The notes under the pieces were generated by a model, which searched no databases, was not told the DNA's origin, and was given only the letters and a program-made list of their open reading frames with translations. Shown piece after piece: positions 21,741 to 32,995 of a stretch of 64,000 nt of DNA. The position numbers and the translations under genes were made by a program. The first letter of the stretch is position 1, and every line of letters begins with the position of its first letter. Source of the stretch: Scalesia atractyloides (Eukaryota > Streptophyta > Magnoliopsida > Asterales > Asteraceae). The stretch spans positions 9,527,054 to 9,591,053 of the forward strand of contig CAMTDV010000002.1 of assembly GCA_947069175.1 (NCBI GenBank). Reading direction: 5' to 3'.

Positions 21741-22649
21741 TGTAACATTCGTTGTAAAACGGGTTTTCAAAACCCGTTTTGTTGAATAATTCAAGTATTA
21801 AATTTAAGTCTCGATGCGTATTCTTTTCTCATCTAATACGAGTTATTAGCTATTAATCAGTAATTACTAATTAATGGTTATTAAATAAATTAAAATAATT
21901 AAACTGGTGAATAAATAATAATATTATTTGAAATTTTAAAACAATAAAAATAAATAAAAGGGGCAGCCGGGTTTTGAACCCGGGTCCCCGTTAAACACAC
22001 ACACCACTTACACCACTACGCTACACATACCATATGGTTAAAAACTCAAATCAATTAGATGTTATACGCTCTCAAATCTTAAACCTGCAAAAAAAATAAA
22101 TCGCAAACCAGTAACCGTCTTCAACCAGAATTCTCGCAAATCATTCATCATGTGAGTTATAACCGATGTCAAACATTCAACCGAAATCCGACTCAATTAA
22201 TCTAAAAACCATTTGAAATTAATTTGAAATCATCAACCCATGAATTGGGTCTTGAAACCGATGTTGACTGTTTATCCTATAAATACAACCCTTTCTTTAG
22301 AATTGAACTCACCAATTTCAGAACAACCTTTGTTCACTCTCTTTTCTTAAAAATCTCCGCCGAAGATCACCTGCAGTCGCCGGAATTCACCACCGGAAAA
22401 CCGAAACACCTCTCCAAGTTAGTATAATCTTCTTAAGCCCTTTTGATACTTTCTGTTTAGCATGTTATGATTCTTAAATAAATGAATCAAGATGGTAAAA
22501 TTGGATTAACAGTCGGGTCTTGTTTCTGGGTTTATAATTTATGAAGAAGATGAAATCTGTTAGTACATAAGTATAATTAATTCTGGTGTTTTAAACGGGT
22601 TAGACACCCAGCCCAGTTGGTAGGGCAGGGTGCAACACACATCAGAGGT
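21741..22649 (+). repeat. Gypsy A 3' LTR, truncated
   Basis: Matches 14,069-14,993 of the 5' LTR, then stops abruptly at 22,649. It keeps an intact TATA box (CCTATAAATAC, 22,276-22,286) and the antisense tRNA-like module near 21,960-22,031. The breakpoint lies inside the first sense tRNA-like module. Confidence 0.9.
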
Positions 22650-23006
22650 ATCACCTATCTATTTGCTAAGTAATCAGTTGGTAAAATTGGTCATGGATAC
22701 AAATATCAATAACATAACTAAACTATCTATTTGCTAAGTAACCAAGTGAGGTACCACCTAAAAGAGTACTTCCAACATTGCTAGATTGGAGGCATGGTGT
22801 AGGTTTACCCACTTTATGATTGGAGATTACTTAGAGACTTTTAAGAACTTAAAAGAAGGCATGTGAACCTTAAAGTTTCTGTAACAAAACCTTAACACAA
22901 GCCCTTCAACATGGAAGTTTGTTGTTGACTTGGTTTGGTGTGAAAATGTTCCAAAAACAAAGTAAAGATGAACTTGTTTATAAAGTTTAACAAAAATCTT
23001 CACTTA
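22650..23006. other. Spacer between truncated LTR and solo LTR
   Basis: No ORF or recognised element. The phrase TATCTATTTGCTAAGTAA/C occurs twice (about 22,656 and 22,725), a short direct repeat close to the LTR breakpoint. Confidence 0.5.
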
Positions 23007-23657
23007 TGTTGATACACTTTATGTCTGTCGCTTGTTCTTGGTTACGTCCGTAATTGTACGGTCTTTATTTTATGCGTCTGTATAGTTTTGGTTGCGTCGA
23101 CCAAATAAGATATTCTCCTATCTTGATTTAGTACCACGTTTAGTTTGTTTGCGTTGTAAAATATTTGCATGTGTGCATACTGTTAGTATAGTTGTTTTGT
23201 TTCTTGTTATTCTGCTGTTACCGTTTGCAGATTGCTTGTTTGCAGCCTGCTTACGAAGAACTGACTTCTTCATGGGAGTAAAACTTCACGAAGAACCCTT
23301 ATTCGTATCTATTTGGTTGTTTGTCGGATAGGCCATGAAGAACACCTTCTTCATGAGCTTATCTGTTCTTCGTGGCCCATAAGCCTTCTTGTAGGGTTAC
23401 TGGGTGTTGGGGCTATATAAACAGACATGCATTTCACTGTTTAAGCAAGAGAGCACATAGAGAATACCCTGAGTCTGTATGAACATTGTGTGTATGTGTT
23501 TGTACTAGCTCTCTTCTGTTAATCAAGATAGTGAATCTTTGGTTACTTTGTTTTTATGTCACTTTGTCTTGGTTTTCATACTTACCTGGATTCCGCACTC
23601 ATTTGTGTGTTATAATACAAGCAAGTAGGTTATCTTGATCCTCCAAGTGGACCTATA
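23007..23657 (+). mobile_element. Solo LTR of the copia family
   Basis: A plus-strand copy of the LTR at 11,542-12,224, full length, starting TGTTGATACAC and ending CCTATA (the usual CA has become TA). Neither a primer binding site nor internal sequence follows. Flanking 5-mers are ACTTA (23,002-23,006) and ACTTG (23,658-23,662), a near-perfect target duplication, so this is best explained as an LTR-LTR recombination product. Confidence 0.87.
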
Positions 23658-25419
23658 ACTTGGACATAAAAAATGGTGGTATACCAACTTTTAATTACCT
23701 TAATAAATATGTGGTAATACTCCTAAAGGTTATCTAAGAACTGAGAAGAAGAAAACGCGTATTTGTGAATGTTTACGTATTGTACAAGCATGATTTAAAA
23801 AAAATAATATAAATACGATTTCTATTATGGTTAATTCTTGAATTACAAAGGATAGAAGATAGAATACGAATTAAAAACCAAATGAAAAAGGTTGAAAAAC
23901 CACGAAACGTTATAGTCTTCCCTACTAGAGGAAATTTCATGTTTTGAAATTTCTTTAAGAGTTAGCTTTTAGTAAAGAGGTAAAATGGTATTCTAGTGGT
24001 TGTATATGAGTGGTAACTAGTGAGAATATTTGATTAGGGAGGATATTGTCGTTTAGTTACTATAAAGTATTACATATAAGCATATAAATTGTAAGCAAGT
24101 TAAATATGACATACAAAATCAACTAACGAAACTATATTGATGATTCATTGAGGTGTGGATAGATTATACCATTTGGTTGGCTAAGTAAATGGTGCAAATA
24201 AACAGATGAGCTTATAAATTAATCCATTTGTTTAAGAATGGATTGATATCTTATCCACAAGTAACTGGAAAAAAGTTGTAAAAATGGGTAGGTGCATGTT
24301 TAGGTGGTGGTAATGTGACTGAATTTAAAAAATAGGCGACCAAAAAGGAGTATCTAGGTAAACCACCTTGAGGAGTAATTGAGTGAGAAATTTATGGGTG
24401 GATAAAGACGTAATCCTATAAAATGAGATCACAAAAACCATAGTTGTGAGAAAAGATTTTATCGGTTTAGAATGATTTGGTGAAAATTACAATTGTAAAA
24501 AGCGGTTTTATCCATTTAAATTTAAATTGAGAGGTAAAAAAGTATAATCATAAGAAAGATGTTATTTAGAATGAGGTGACAAAAATTGTAGTTGTAGGGA
24601 AAGATTTTACTGGGAAATTAGGTTGAATAGTTGAAGCCTAAGTGTGGAAGAGAATGAAAATTTTCAAATCTCCTTAGCTAACTCGAGTTTGTGAGAATGG
24701 ATACTTAAATAAAGTGGAGACTTAGGCTTAAAACTCATTAGAATGAGGTTTAAATGAATTTTGATTAAATAGCTAAAAACAATTTTTAGCACTAAGATAA
24801 GTGACTAAAGGTTTTGAAAATTGTTAATCTGGTAGCTATGTGTACAATTAAACAAATGGTTGAAAAAAGTTATTTGGTTTTTGCCGGTAAGAAAACGTTG
24901 GGGTTTAAGTGGGTGTGTAGATATGGTCTGTCCAAAGATTTCAAGTCAACAAGGATTGACGAAACACATGAGGTAAAAATAGTGAGGGTGTGACAAAAAG
25001 GAAAAATAGAACGTCGAAGGTGATTGTAGCTACGAACGGCTAACGGGTTCGAGGGTGAGACTTTGTTATGGACAAATCGAATGTTAAAATGGTTCAAGGT
25101 AAGGTTGTATTATGTTAATTTGGTTTAGCGTACATGCGAGGTACTCTTTGCATAATTTTCTCTATTTCTCTCTCACTGTATCTGGTTAGAAAAGATTAAG
25201 TGCAACATGTTGTTTCTGTAGTTCTAAACTTAAAAGCAAATTGTGGAATGTATGTGCTCATATGTTGATATATGTATGTGTTTTTCCAGTACGTGGTTAC
25301 ATGTTGTAAAATACAATTCGTAGTTTGATGAATATAAAAATATAAACATGTTTTTTAAATGCTAAATATGAAAATAATCAATGATGAAACATAAAGAAGT
25401 GTAACAAGAAAAATGGGTG
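23658..25419. other. Intergenic sequence, no gene seen
   Basis: AT-rich DNA with only short frames that lack domain-like content. A diverged direct repeat is visible (about 24,423-24,465 and 24,570-24,610, around TAGTTGT and AAAGATTTTA). Nothing else was recognised. Confidence 0.5.
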
Positions 25420-25424
25420 ATTAT
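25420..25424. repeat. Target duplication, left side of element B
   Basis: ATTAT. An identical 5-mer follows element B at 46,166-46,170. Confidence 0.9.
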
Positions 25425-27511
25425 TGTCACACCCCCATGTAATCCCATCGCATCAGAGCGAGGCGTGATCTGACTGGTATCTTCATTGCATAGCGGAAGT
25501 GATTTGAAAGAGCTAAGACTTCTAAAAAGGTGAACACCCGCTAAGTACTCGAATCCCCATGGGTTCTCCTATTCCAACCATGCCATAGTTTGAAAATATA
25601 ACCTGAGAAAGAAACATGCGAAAAATCAACATAAAATTGGCGAGTTCATAGTTTGTTGAAAAAGATTTAAAATAATTTTTTTTGGTAACCAGTTAAAATG
25701 TTGTTGAAAAAACGTAATAAAACCATTTTTCTCGGCATGTCCATTGAAAACCTTGTTTTTGTAATAATTGAATAACCGTCGATGTCCGCGTATGACAAAG
25801 ACAACATGCCCGCATGAGCCTATAACCCACCCTAAGCTAGTAAGTACCTCGCCAAACCGTTTACTCAAGACGGTAGACTAGCAGGCGGTTGTAGTTTCCG
25901 ATATGTGGCGAGGACTTCAATGTACAGTTTTACGCGACCATACGACCCTTATTGTTGAGTAGAGGACAATCCAGTCCTTGTGTCTTCGTGCCTCACACGA
26001 GTATAGGTGGGTCTAACCCACTCGAGTCTTTGTATCTCGCACAAATGATTATGGGCCTAGCCCATTTGAGTCTGTAAGCAAGACTAACCAGTCCCCTTAT
26101 TTGTATGCTGGACAAACCAGTCCTGTTGTAACTAGGACCTTCCCGTCACTAGTTATGAAACTCATGCACGTTTCGAAAATACGCGAGTGTTTTGTAAAAC
26201 CGGTATGTTTAACATAAACCTTTTGTAAACCATTTGAGTTTATTGAAATTCATTTGCAACATGGTTTAGAAATAACCTTTTGTAAACCATTTGAGTTTGT
26301 TGGAGATCATTCGTATCATGGTTTAGAAACGTATAATTTTCGTTCATCGAAATCTTGTGTACTTTTGCAAAACTTGCATGTCTTTCCACCCCCGAAAACA
26401 TTTGTAAAAATGTAAAACAGTAGAAAGTGGGGGTTATGAACTCACCTGGATATCCAGTGCAAAGCTAGCTTAATATGATTATGTAATGTCGTTTCCAAAA
26501 TGTGACTCGCTAGCATGCAATCTATAGCATTCCTATCAAGGAATAACTTATAAGTTTCTAATAAGATGATGTAGTTAAACTACGTGTCACCGAGCTCTAC
26601 CGAACGAAACAAATATAAATCGTTATACTTATTTTGTATAACGTCCGTATTCTAGACGTTTTAAACAAATATACATAATTATACTTATTTTATATAATTG
26701 CCGAATACTAGGCGTTTGGAGTAAATAAAGCTTCGAATTCAAGACGATTAAAGTAGATATAAGCAATTATATCATTTTATAAAGTATACGAATTTACGAC
26801 GTTTGAAACAATTTATTTCTTTTATTTTATAGAAGTATTAAAATCCCGACGTTTGAATATAATTAATTATATTCATTTTATATGATTTTCGAATGCTCAC
26901 CATTTGAAATACAATTTCCGAATTTCGTCGTTTGAAACAAATATAACTAATTGTATTTATTTTACAAAAATCCTCGAGCTTGGTTAACTTGTAAACCCCT
27001 TTCGTTGAGATGTCGTATGCTTGTTTTGCGGATTATAAAGGGTCGTCGAAAGTAAATATAGATTTAGATCTATTTTATAAAAATACTTTGAATTTTGATA
27101 GGTTTTGTTTTGAGAATATAACACGTTTCGTGTTACGGATTTTTACAAAAATCGGGCAGAGTTTTCTATGTTTTCGGACGATCCCGACAACACAAGTTGT
27201 CGATTTATTTATCAAAACACAACCTGCAATGTATACAATCAAACAATATATATAATTTTTCGTGGTTCTCAAATATTAAGTTTTCGCCGATTTATATTTC
27301 TGATTTATATATTTAACTAATGCCGGTTCGATTTTAATAAATAATTATTCGAAGATAGCGTACATTGACTTAATTGTTATTTTTAACTCTTTGGCGATAT
27401 GTTATTGTTAACGGGTCGGTTTTGAGCTCGGTTTCGCGATAAGCATATTAATAATAATTATAACTAATATAATTAAATTTCGCGTCGTAATTAATTTTTA
27501 CCAAGTCTCGG
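25425..27511 (-). repeat. Element B 3' LTR, part 1 (left of nested C)
   Basis: Aligns with 42,194-44,715 of the other LTR. Relative to that copy it lacks about 430 bp near 26,603 (present at about 43,375-43,805). The last five bases (CTCGG, 27,507-27,511) are the target duplicated by insertion of C. Confidence 0.9.
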
Positions 27512-27934
27512 TGTCACACCCCGACCCGCAGCGGAATAAGAGTCGGGGCATAATTGAGTTATCACCAAAGCTCATGATGTTTACTAAAATGTTTCATATT
27601 TATTAAATTCAAATTACAACTTAAATGTTCAAATCAAATTCATACAATTACAAGGAAAATGAAACTAAGTAAAACAATCCAAAGTTTAAACTGATTTATT
27701 CTTCTAGGCCCTCTTATGTGTTTCTTGCCTCAACTGGATCACCTGTATCATGTGTAAAATGGGGGAAATTTTGGGCCAATAAAAGTTGGCGAGTGAACCT
27801 TGTTTAAAAACATTGTTATTGATTTCTTGTTGTATTTAATATTGAAAAGTTGTGCAATATTCATATGTGAGCAAACATATATAAACAAACAATCACAAAC
27901 CACCATGAATGAGTATATGACATGAATGATAATG

Positions 27935-28045
27935 TATTGTGAGATCAAGGCTCAATCAAACGGAGCCGATCGTATGAAATGTATGATGATGTATGTGAGA
28001 TCAAGGCTCAATCAAACGGATCCGATCGAATGAGGCACCTGTACT
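27935..28045 (-). repeat. Two copies of a GGCTC/GAGCC hairpin repeat
   Basis: The unit around GATCAAGGCTCAATCAAACG and GAGCCGATC occurs twice here and twice in the other LTR (about 36,068-36,155). Its arms GGCTC and GAGCC can pair. The same unit is amplified inside element D (52,425-53,240). Confidence 0.8.
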
Positions 28046-28530
28046 CAACCCATCTCCCACGGGGAGCTGATGGGCTAATGAAATGCATGTACTGAAAATG
28101 ATAACTTTAATCTAAACATAATACACACAACAATTGATACATATTGAATACACATTTGATCACGGATATGATGGATGCACAAGTGTTTAAATATAATAAA
28201 TAATTAAGCGACACATGATACACCCCAAAAATGTGATTAAAACGGGGAATTGGTAGAGATTCACTCACATTGGGTGCGTTCTTTTGATGATGTTGGATGC
28301 GCACGAGTTTTGGGATTTGATCGACGAGGAAAACTAACCTAAAATAATAACGAAATGGTTCGGTAAATAATTGGATTTTATTTGAGACTAGTACCTTTAA
28401 TTAACAATTTTAATAGGATTGTTAGATTTATTTTTGTGAGTTTAAGGTCATTTTCTAACTTTAAAAATATTATTTTTAAGTATTTTTAATTGATTTTTAA
28501 ATTAAATAAATAAATAAAAAAAATAAAAAT

Positions 28531-28585
28531 TTTGACTTTTGTTGACCGTTGACCGGCCGTTGACTGTTGACCGGACCGTTGACCG
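28531..28585 (-). promoter_or_regulatory. TTGAC (W-box-like) cluster in gypsy C LTR
   Basis: Six TTGAC pentamers within about 55 bp, most followed by C or T. TTGACY is the WRKY-factor W-box. The other LTR has a similar cluster at about 36,660-36,705. It lies well downstream of the TATA box in element sense, so any regulatory role is inferred. Confidence 0.5.
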
Positions 28586-28599
28586 GTCGGACTGTGGTT

Positions 28600-29016
28600 G
28601 AGTGTGCACTGAGTGATGTTCGAACCCGGGACCTCTCGTACGCGTGCACGCAGCTCTACCAACTGAGCTACGTGTCTAACCCGAAATATTTCTGATTTTA
28701 ATTATACTTATATACTATTTAGATTATTCAGAATTCTATTTAATTTAAAAAGGTTTTTAAATCAACCGGTGTGAGGGCCTGGACTCGAACCCGCGTCCAT
28801 AGCCTTGTATTGCACACAACCCGACCAACTGGGCTGTGTGACTAACCCGAATGATATACGATTTTAATTACATTTATATACTATCTGCGTCTTAATATAT
28901 ATCAGTATTAAAAATGGTTGGAAATTTGTAAGAACCGGGCAGCGTGTTAGGACTCGAACTCGGGACCATGATATTAAATTTGCACACAGTCCACCACTAG
29001 ACTGTGTGTCTAACCC
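28600..29016 (-). repeat. Array of three sense tRNA-like modules, gypsy C 3' LTR
   Basis: Modules end at 28,682, 28,848 and 29,016, a 166-168-bp period made of an 80-bp tRNA-like part and an AT-rich linker around TTTTAATTA. On the minus strand each starts GGTTAGACAC or GGTTAGTCAC, has a D-arm-like hairpin and ends in a T-arm-like GGGTTCGA or GAGTTCGAG. The module at 28,600-28,682 retains TAGCTCAGTTGGTAGAGC, a nearly normal tRNA D-arm. The copy in the other LTR is at 36,717-37,126. Confidence 0.75.
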
Positions 29017-29600
29017 GGTATAATATTCAGTTTTAATTAAACTTATACACATATCGCCTTCGTCTTCTTCATTTATAAAGAACAGAACCAGATGCCCGAC
29101 TGTTTTTGTTTGATTCGATTATCGAAACTTATAATTGGTTGGAAAGTATTAGATAATGAGATTAAAGAACAGAATTGTACCAAACAGGATGTTTTTCTCA
29201 GAACTCCGGCAAGGGTCGTCGACTCTGATTTGTGAATTCCGTCTGAGCGGATCAATTAACAGTTTTGATCAATGAGTTGTGAAATTAAGTGACTAAACAA
29301 GAGATATCAGGGGGTTTAGATGATTGTACCGATTTACAGTGTGATTTCGGAATTTCCAGAGATTTTCCGGCGAGTGTAGAATTTCCGGCAACGTCTTCTG
29401 GAACCGATTCTGGTTGAAGGATTGAAGTTAGTATATGTCTAACAATGGATTGAAAGCGAAGGAGTCGAGAAATTTACCGATTTGGTGTAAGTCTCGGTTT
29501 TCCGGTGAAAGTCCGGCGAATGCAGAATTTCTCCGGCGAGTGCTAAGACTTCGATAAATTGTGCGATTTTGAGCGAAAAGGTTACCAGAGACTTGGGTGT

Positions 29601-29610
29601 GTATTTATAG
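29601..29610 (-). promoter_or_regulatory. TATA box of gypsy C LTR
   Basis: Minus strand CTATAAATAC. Equivalent boxes are at 37,711-37,720 (C), 50,911-50,920 and 57,805-57,814 (D), and 22,276-22,286 (A). Confidence 0.75.
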
Positions 29611-29871
29611 GGAAGAAACAGAATGAATCGAGTCCGAATTCGATCTTGATTCGTGGTAAAAACTTTTCCGGCGGTTATGACTGGGATTGCGGGATTAGAC
29701 ATCGGTTATAACCGATGTCGAAGTTAATACACGAGTTCAGTCAAAGGAAACGGTCGAAGTCTCGCGGAATCGTCGGTAATTCCGGCGACTGCGGATTGGG
29801 CGCGCTGATTACTGAATTTGATTTTGAGTTTTATTATAAATATTATTTGTTTTAATAGTTATCACAAACGA

Positions 29872-29942
29872 GTCAAGTGGCGGAGTGGTGAGATGCTTGT
29901 TTGTTTGATCCGGCTGACCCGGGTTCGAAACCCGGCAGCTTG
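29872..29942 (+). repeat. Antisense tRNA-like module, gypsy C 3' LTR
   Basis: Plus strand has an exact A-box match (TGGCGGAGTGG) and a canonical 5-bp T-stem with 7-nt loop (CCGGG, TTCGAAA, CCCGG). It is about 185 bp inside the element-sense start of the LTR. The copy in the other LTR is at 37,982-38,052. The acceptor stem is absent, so it is not a working tRNA gene. Confidence 0.7.
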
Positions 29943-30125
29943 ATTTTATTTTTTTAGCACTTGTTTTTACCATTTAATGATTATAGTTTTTAAATTCTAA
30001 AATGTTTATTAATTATGTATTGTTTAAATTAAAATGAACCATTTATACGCAACAAAAATTATAACTGACTATTCGATTAATAAACGAAGCAGGTTTTGGA
30101 AACCCGTTTTTCGACGGATGTTACA

Positions 30126-30140
30126 GTATCCCCTACTTTT
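30126..30140 (-). other. Polypurine tract of gypsy C
   Basis: Minus strand reads AAAAGTAGGGGATAC directly against the 3' LTR, the same motif as in gypsy A. Confidence 0.88.
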
Positions 30141-30159
30141 AGAAATTTCGTCCCGAAAT

Positions 30160-31236
30160 TTAAGTAGTAGTGTTAACAGGAAAAAGGTGCGGGTATTTCT
30201 CGCGCATTGAGTCTTCACGTTCCCAAGTAAACTCAGGTCCCCGTTTCGACTCCCAGCGTACCCTGACAATTGGAATACGACTTCGTCTTAAACGCTTCTC
30301 TCCGAAGTCCATAATTTCTACTGGTCTTTCAATGAAATGCATCGATTCATCGACTTGAATGTCTTCTAGAGGAATATGGAGGTTTTCATCGGCGAGGCAC
30401 TTCTTCAAGTTTGATACGTGGAATGTGGGATGAATTCTGTTGAGCTCTTTTGGTAGGTCAAGCTTGTATGCTACAGGACCTACTCTTTCGAGTATCTTGA
30501 AAGGTCCTACGTAGCGTGGTGCTAGCTTTCCCTTCTGGCCAAAACGAACTACTCCCTTCCACGGTGATACTTTTAAAAGTACTTGATCACCAATGTTAAA
30601 CTCCAAGGGCTTTCGTCGTTTATCTGCATAACTCTTTTGACGACTTTGTGCCGCCAGAAGATTGTTTCGAATTTGATGGATCTTGTCTGTTGTTTCTTGA
30701 ATTAATTCTGGACCGGTGATTTGTGCTTCTCCAATTTCATGCCAACATACTGGTGATCGGCACTTACGACCATATAAAGCTTCGAAAGGAGCCATGCCGA
30801 TACTTGAATGATAGCTGTTGTTGTACGAAAATTCAACTAATGGTAGATGAGCGTCCCAATTTCCCTTGAAGTCTATGACACATGCTCGAAGCATGTCTTC
30901 AAGAGTTTGGATGGTGCGTTCAGATTGTCCATCAGTTTGAGGATGAAAAGCGGTGCTGAGGTCTAATCGTGTACCCAAGGCGGCTTGAATGGCTTGCCAT
31001 GTTCGTGAAGTGAAACGACCATCACGGTCTGAAATGATGCTTAAAGGTACACCATGACGGCTTACGATCTCGCTGATGTAGATACGAGCTAACTTCTCGT
31101 TCTTGAAGTCCTCGCGAATCGGAATGAAGTGAGCTGATTTTGTAAGACGATCAATGATTACCCATTTAGTGTCATACCCACTGGAGGTGCGAGGTAACCC
31201 GGTAATGAAGTCCATGGTTATGTTTCTCACTTCCAT
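30160..31236 (-). pseudogene. Gypsy C integrase core and chromodomain-like tail
   Basis: An open 358-residue frame. Catalytic residues are visible: Asp in NITMDFITGLPR, Asp in SIISDRDGRFTS and Glu in HPQTDGQSERTIQTLED. The C-terminal part contains GPFKILERVGPVAYKLDL and ELNRIHPTFHVSNLKKCL. The tail VRVRWESKRGPEFTWE to KYPHLFP is chromodomain-like. A frame break at about 31,230 (VWK then stop, where gypsy A reads VWKWENITMDF) separates it from the zinc-finger part. The domain itself looks intact. Confidence 0.9.
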
Positions 31237-32192
31237 ACAGGTATTTCAGGTTGGGTTAGAAGTCCTGAAGGTCTTTGATGTTCAGCTTTTACTTTGGAAC
31301 AGGTAAGGCACTTGGAAACAAAAACAGCAATATCCTTTTTCATGCCAGGCCACCAGTAGGTGTATCGAAGGTCTTGATACATCTTGTCGGCTCCTGGGTG
31401 TACAGAGTACCGTGTTTTGTGCGCCTCATTCATAAGGAAATCTCGAAGGTTATTGCGATTGGGAATCCATATGCGATTTAGATAGTACAGAATACCGTCG
31501 GATTTGGTTTCGATTTTAAGTTCCGCTCCACAAGACAGCTCATCGCGTACGTCGTTTTCTGTTACAGAAACATGTTGAGCTTCTCGGATTCGATCTTCTC
31601 GGATTCGATCTTTGATGTCGGTTAAGATTTGCGAACATAGAAGACGAATGGAGTTCGCATAACCTTTTCGACTGAGCGCATCGGCCACCACGTTTGCCTT
31701 GCCAGGATGATACCGAATTTCACAGTCGTAGTCGTTAAGAAGTTCGACCCATCTTCGTTGCCTCATATTCAACTCCTTTTGGTTAAAGATATGTTGAAGG
31801 CTCTTGTGGTCAGTGTATATTTCACACTTGGTACCGTAGAGGTAATGTCTCCATATCTTAAGAGCGAACACAACGGCTCCAAGTTCCAGGTCGTGGGTGG
31901 TGTAATTCTTCTCATGAACTTTGAGTTGCCTAGAAGCATAGGCTATCACTTTTCCTCTTTGCATCAGTACACAGCCTAGTCCTTGCACTGACGCGTCGCA
32001 ATATACTACAAAATCATCGCAACCTTCAGGAAGTGTGAGGATAGGTGCGTCACAAAGCTTTTGCTTAAGGGTTTGGAAGGCTTCTTCTTGTTTAGGTCCC
32101 CATATGAAGAGTTTTCCTTTATGAGTCAAAGCCGTGAGTGGTACAGCAATACGGGAGAAATTGGCAATGAAGCGGCGATAGTAACCAGCCAA
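31227..32192 (-). pseudogene. Gypsy C RNase H and integrase zinc finger
   Basis: A 321-residue open frame. It opens with the RT connection (MAGYYRRFIANFSRIAVPL), then RNase H with VVYCDASVQGLGCVLMQ, HDLELGAVVFALKIWRHYL and YTDHKSLQHIF. NVVADALSRK and the HHCC finger (HPGADKMYQDLRYTYWW, CLTCSKVKAEHQ) follow. It would degrade template RNA and begin integrase. It ends at a premature stop near 31,230. Confidence 0.92.
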
Positions 32193-32317
32193 ACCAAGAA
32201 ATGATCTTACTTCGGTAGGGGTACGTGGCGCTTGCCATTCCTGTACTGCCTTGATTTTTGAGGGATCAACATGAATTCCCTTGTCATTGACGACGTGTCC
32301 AAGGAATTGTACTTCCC

Positions 32318-32995
32318 TTAACCAGAATTCACATTTCGAGAACTTAGCGTAATCTTTTCTGTCCTTAAGAGTGTAAGGATGAGTCGAAGGTGTCGTTCAT
32401 GATCAGACTTAGACTTTGAGTAGATGAGGATGTCGTCGATGAAGACTATGACAAAGCGGTCGAGGTAGGGTTTGCATACCATATTCATTAAATCCATAAA
32501 TACTGCTGGGGCGTTGGTTAAACCAAATGGCATGACCATGAATTCGTAATGACCATATCGAGTTCGGAAGGCGGTTTTTGGGACGTCTTCTTCATGTACT
32601 CTGAGTTGATGATATCCAGAACGAAGGTCGATTTTTGAAAAACAGGTGGCGCCTTGAAGTTGGTCTAGAAGGTCATCGATGCGAGGTAATGGGTAGCGGT
32701 TCTTGACCGTTAACTTGTTGAGTTCTCTGTAGTCGATACACATGCGAAACGTTCCATCTTTCTTCTTCACAAAAAGAACAGGTGCACCCCAAGGCGATGA
32801 GCTAGGACGTATAAATCCTTTGTCAGTCAGCTCTTGCAGTTGACTGGCCAGCTCTTGCATTTCGGATGGGGCTAACCTATAAGGAGATTTTGCGACTGGT
32901 GTAGCGCCAGGTATAAGATCAATGCGGAATTCGACTTCTCTCATGGGAGGAAGTCCTGAGATGTCGTCAGGAAAGACTTGTGGGAATTCTTTCAC
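32318..32995 (-). pseudogene. Gypsy C reverse transcriptase
   Basis: A 225-residue frame covering most of RT: LQELTDKGFIRPSSSPWG, MCIDYRELNKLTVKN, FSKIDLRSGYHQLRV, VMPFGLTNAP and VFIDDILIYSKSKSDHE with the catalytic Asp pair. It runs out of frame near 32,345 (where KLYAKFSKCEFW is expected), so RNase H lies in another frame. It makes element cDNA in the family. Confidence 0.93.

Larger units (their letters stand above)
14069..22649 (+). mobile_element. Ty3/gypsy retrotransposon A (chromovirus-like), degenerate
   Basis: Order on the plus strand: 5' LTR 14,069-16,150, primer binding site, leader, gag, protease, reverse transcriptase, RNase H, integrase, chromodomain-like tail, polypurine tract, 3' LTR from 21,741. 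The order with integrase last is gypsy. The tail after integrase ending KYPHLFP suggests a Tekay/Del-type chromovirus. The 3' LTR stops at 22,649, corresponding to 14,993 of the 5' LTR, so about 1.15 kb of LTR is missing. Gag and pol carry many stops and frameshifts, making this the older of the two pol-bearing gypsy copies. Confidence 0.9.
27512..30125 (-). repeat. Gypsy C 3' LTR, 2,614 bp
   Basis: Starts TGTCACACCCCGACC and ends GGATGTTACA on the plus strand. The minus-strand promoter is marked by CTATAAATAC at 29,601-29,610. Downstream of it, in the predicted R-U5 part, lie three tRNA-like modules, a TTGAC-rich cluster and two copies of a GGCTC/GAGCC hairpin. Confidence 0.94.

Noticed and set aside
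28600..28682. Functional tRNA gene on the minus strand
   Set aside because: D-arm and T-arm phrases are tRNA-like, but the acceptor stem does not pair and the anticodon arm is not canonical. The unit also recurs in every LTR copy. It is reported as a tRNA-like module only.
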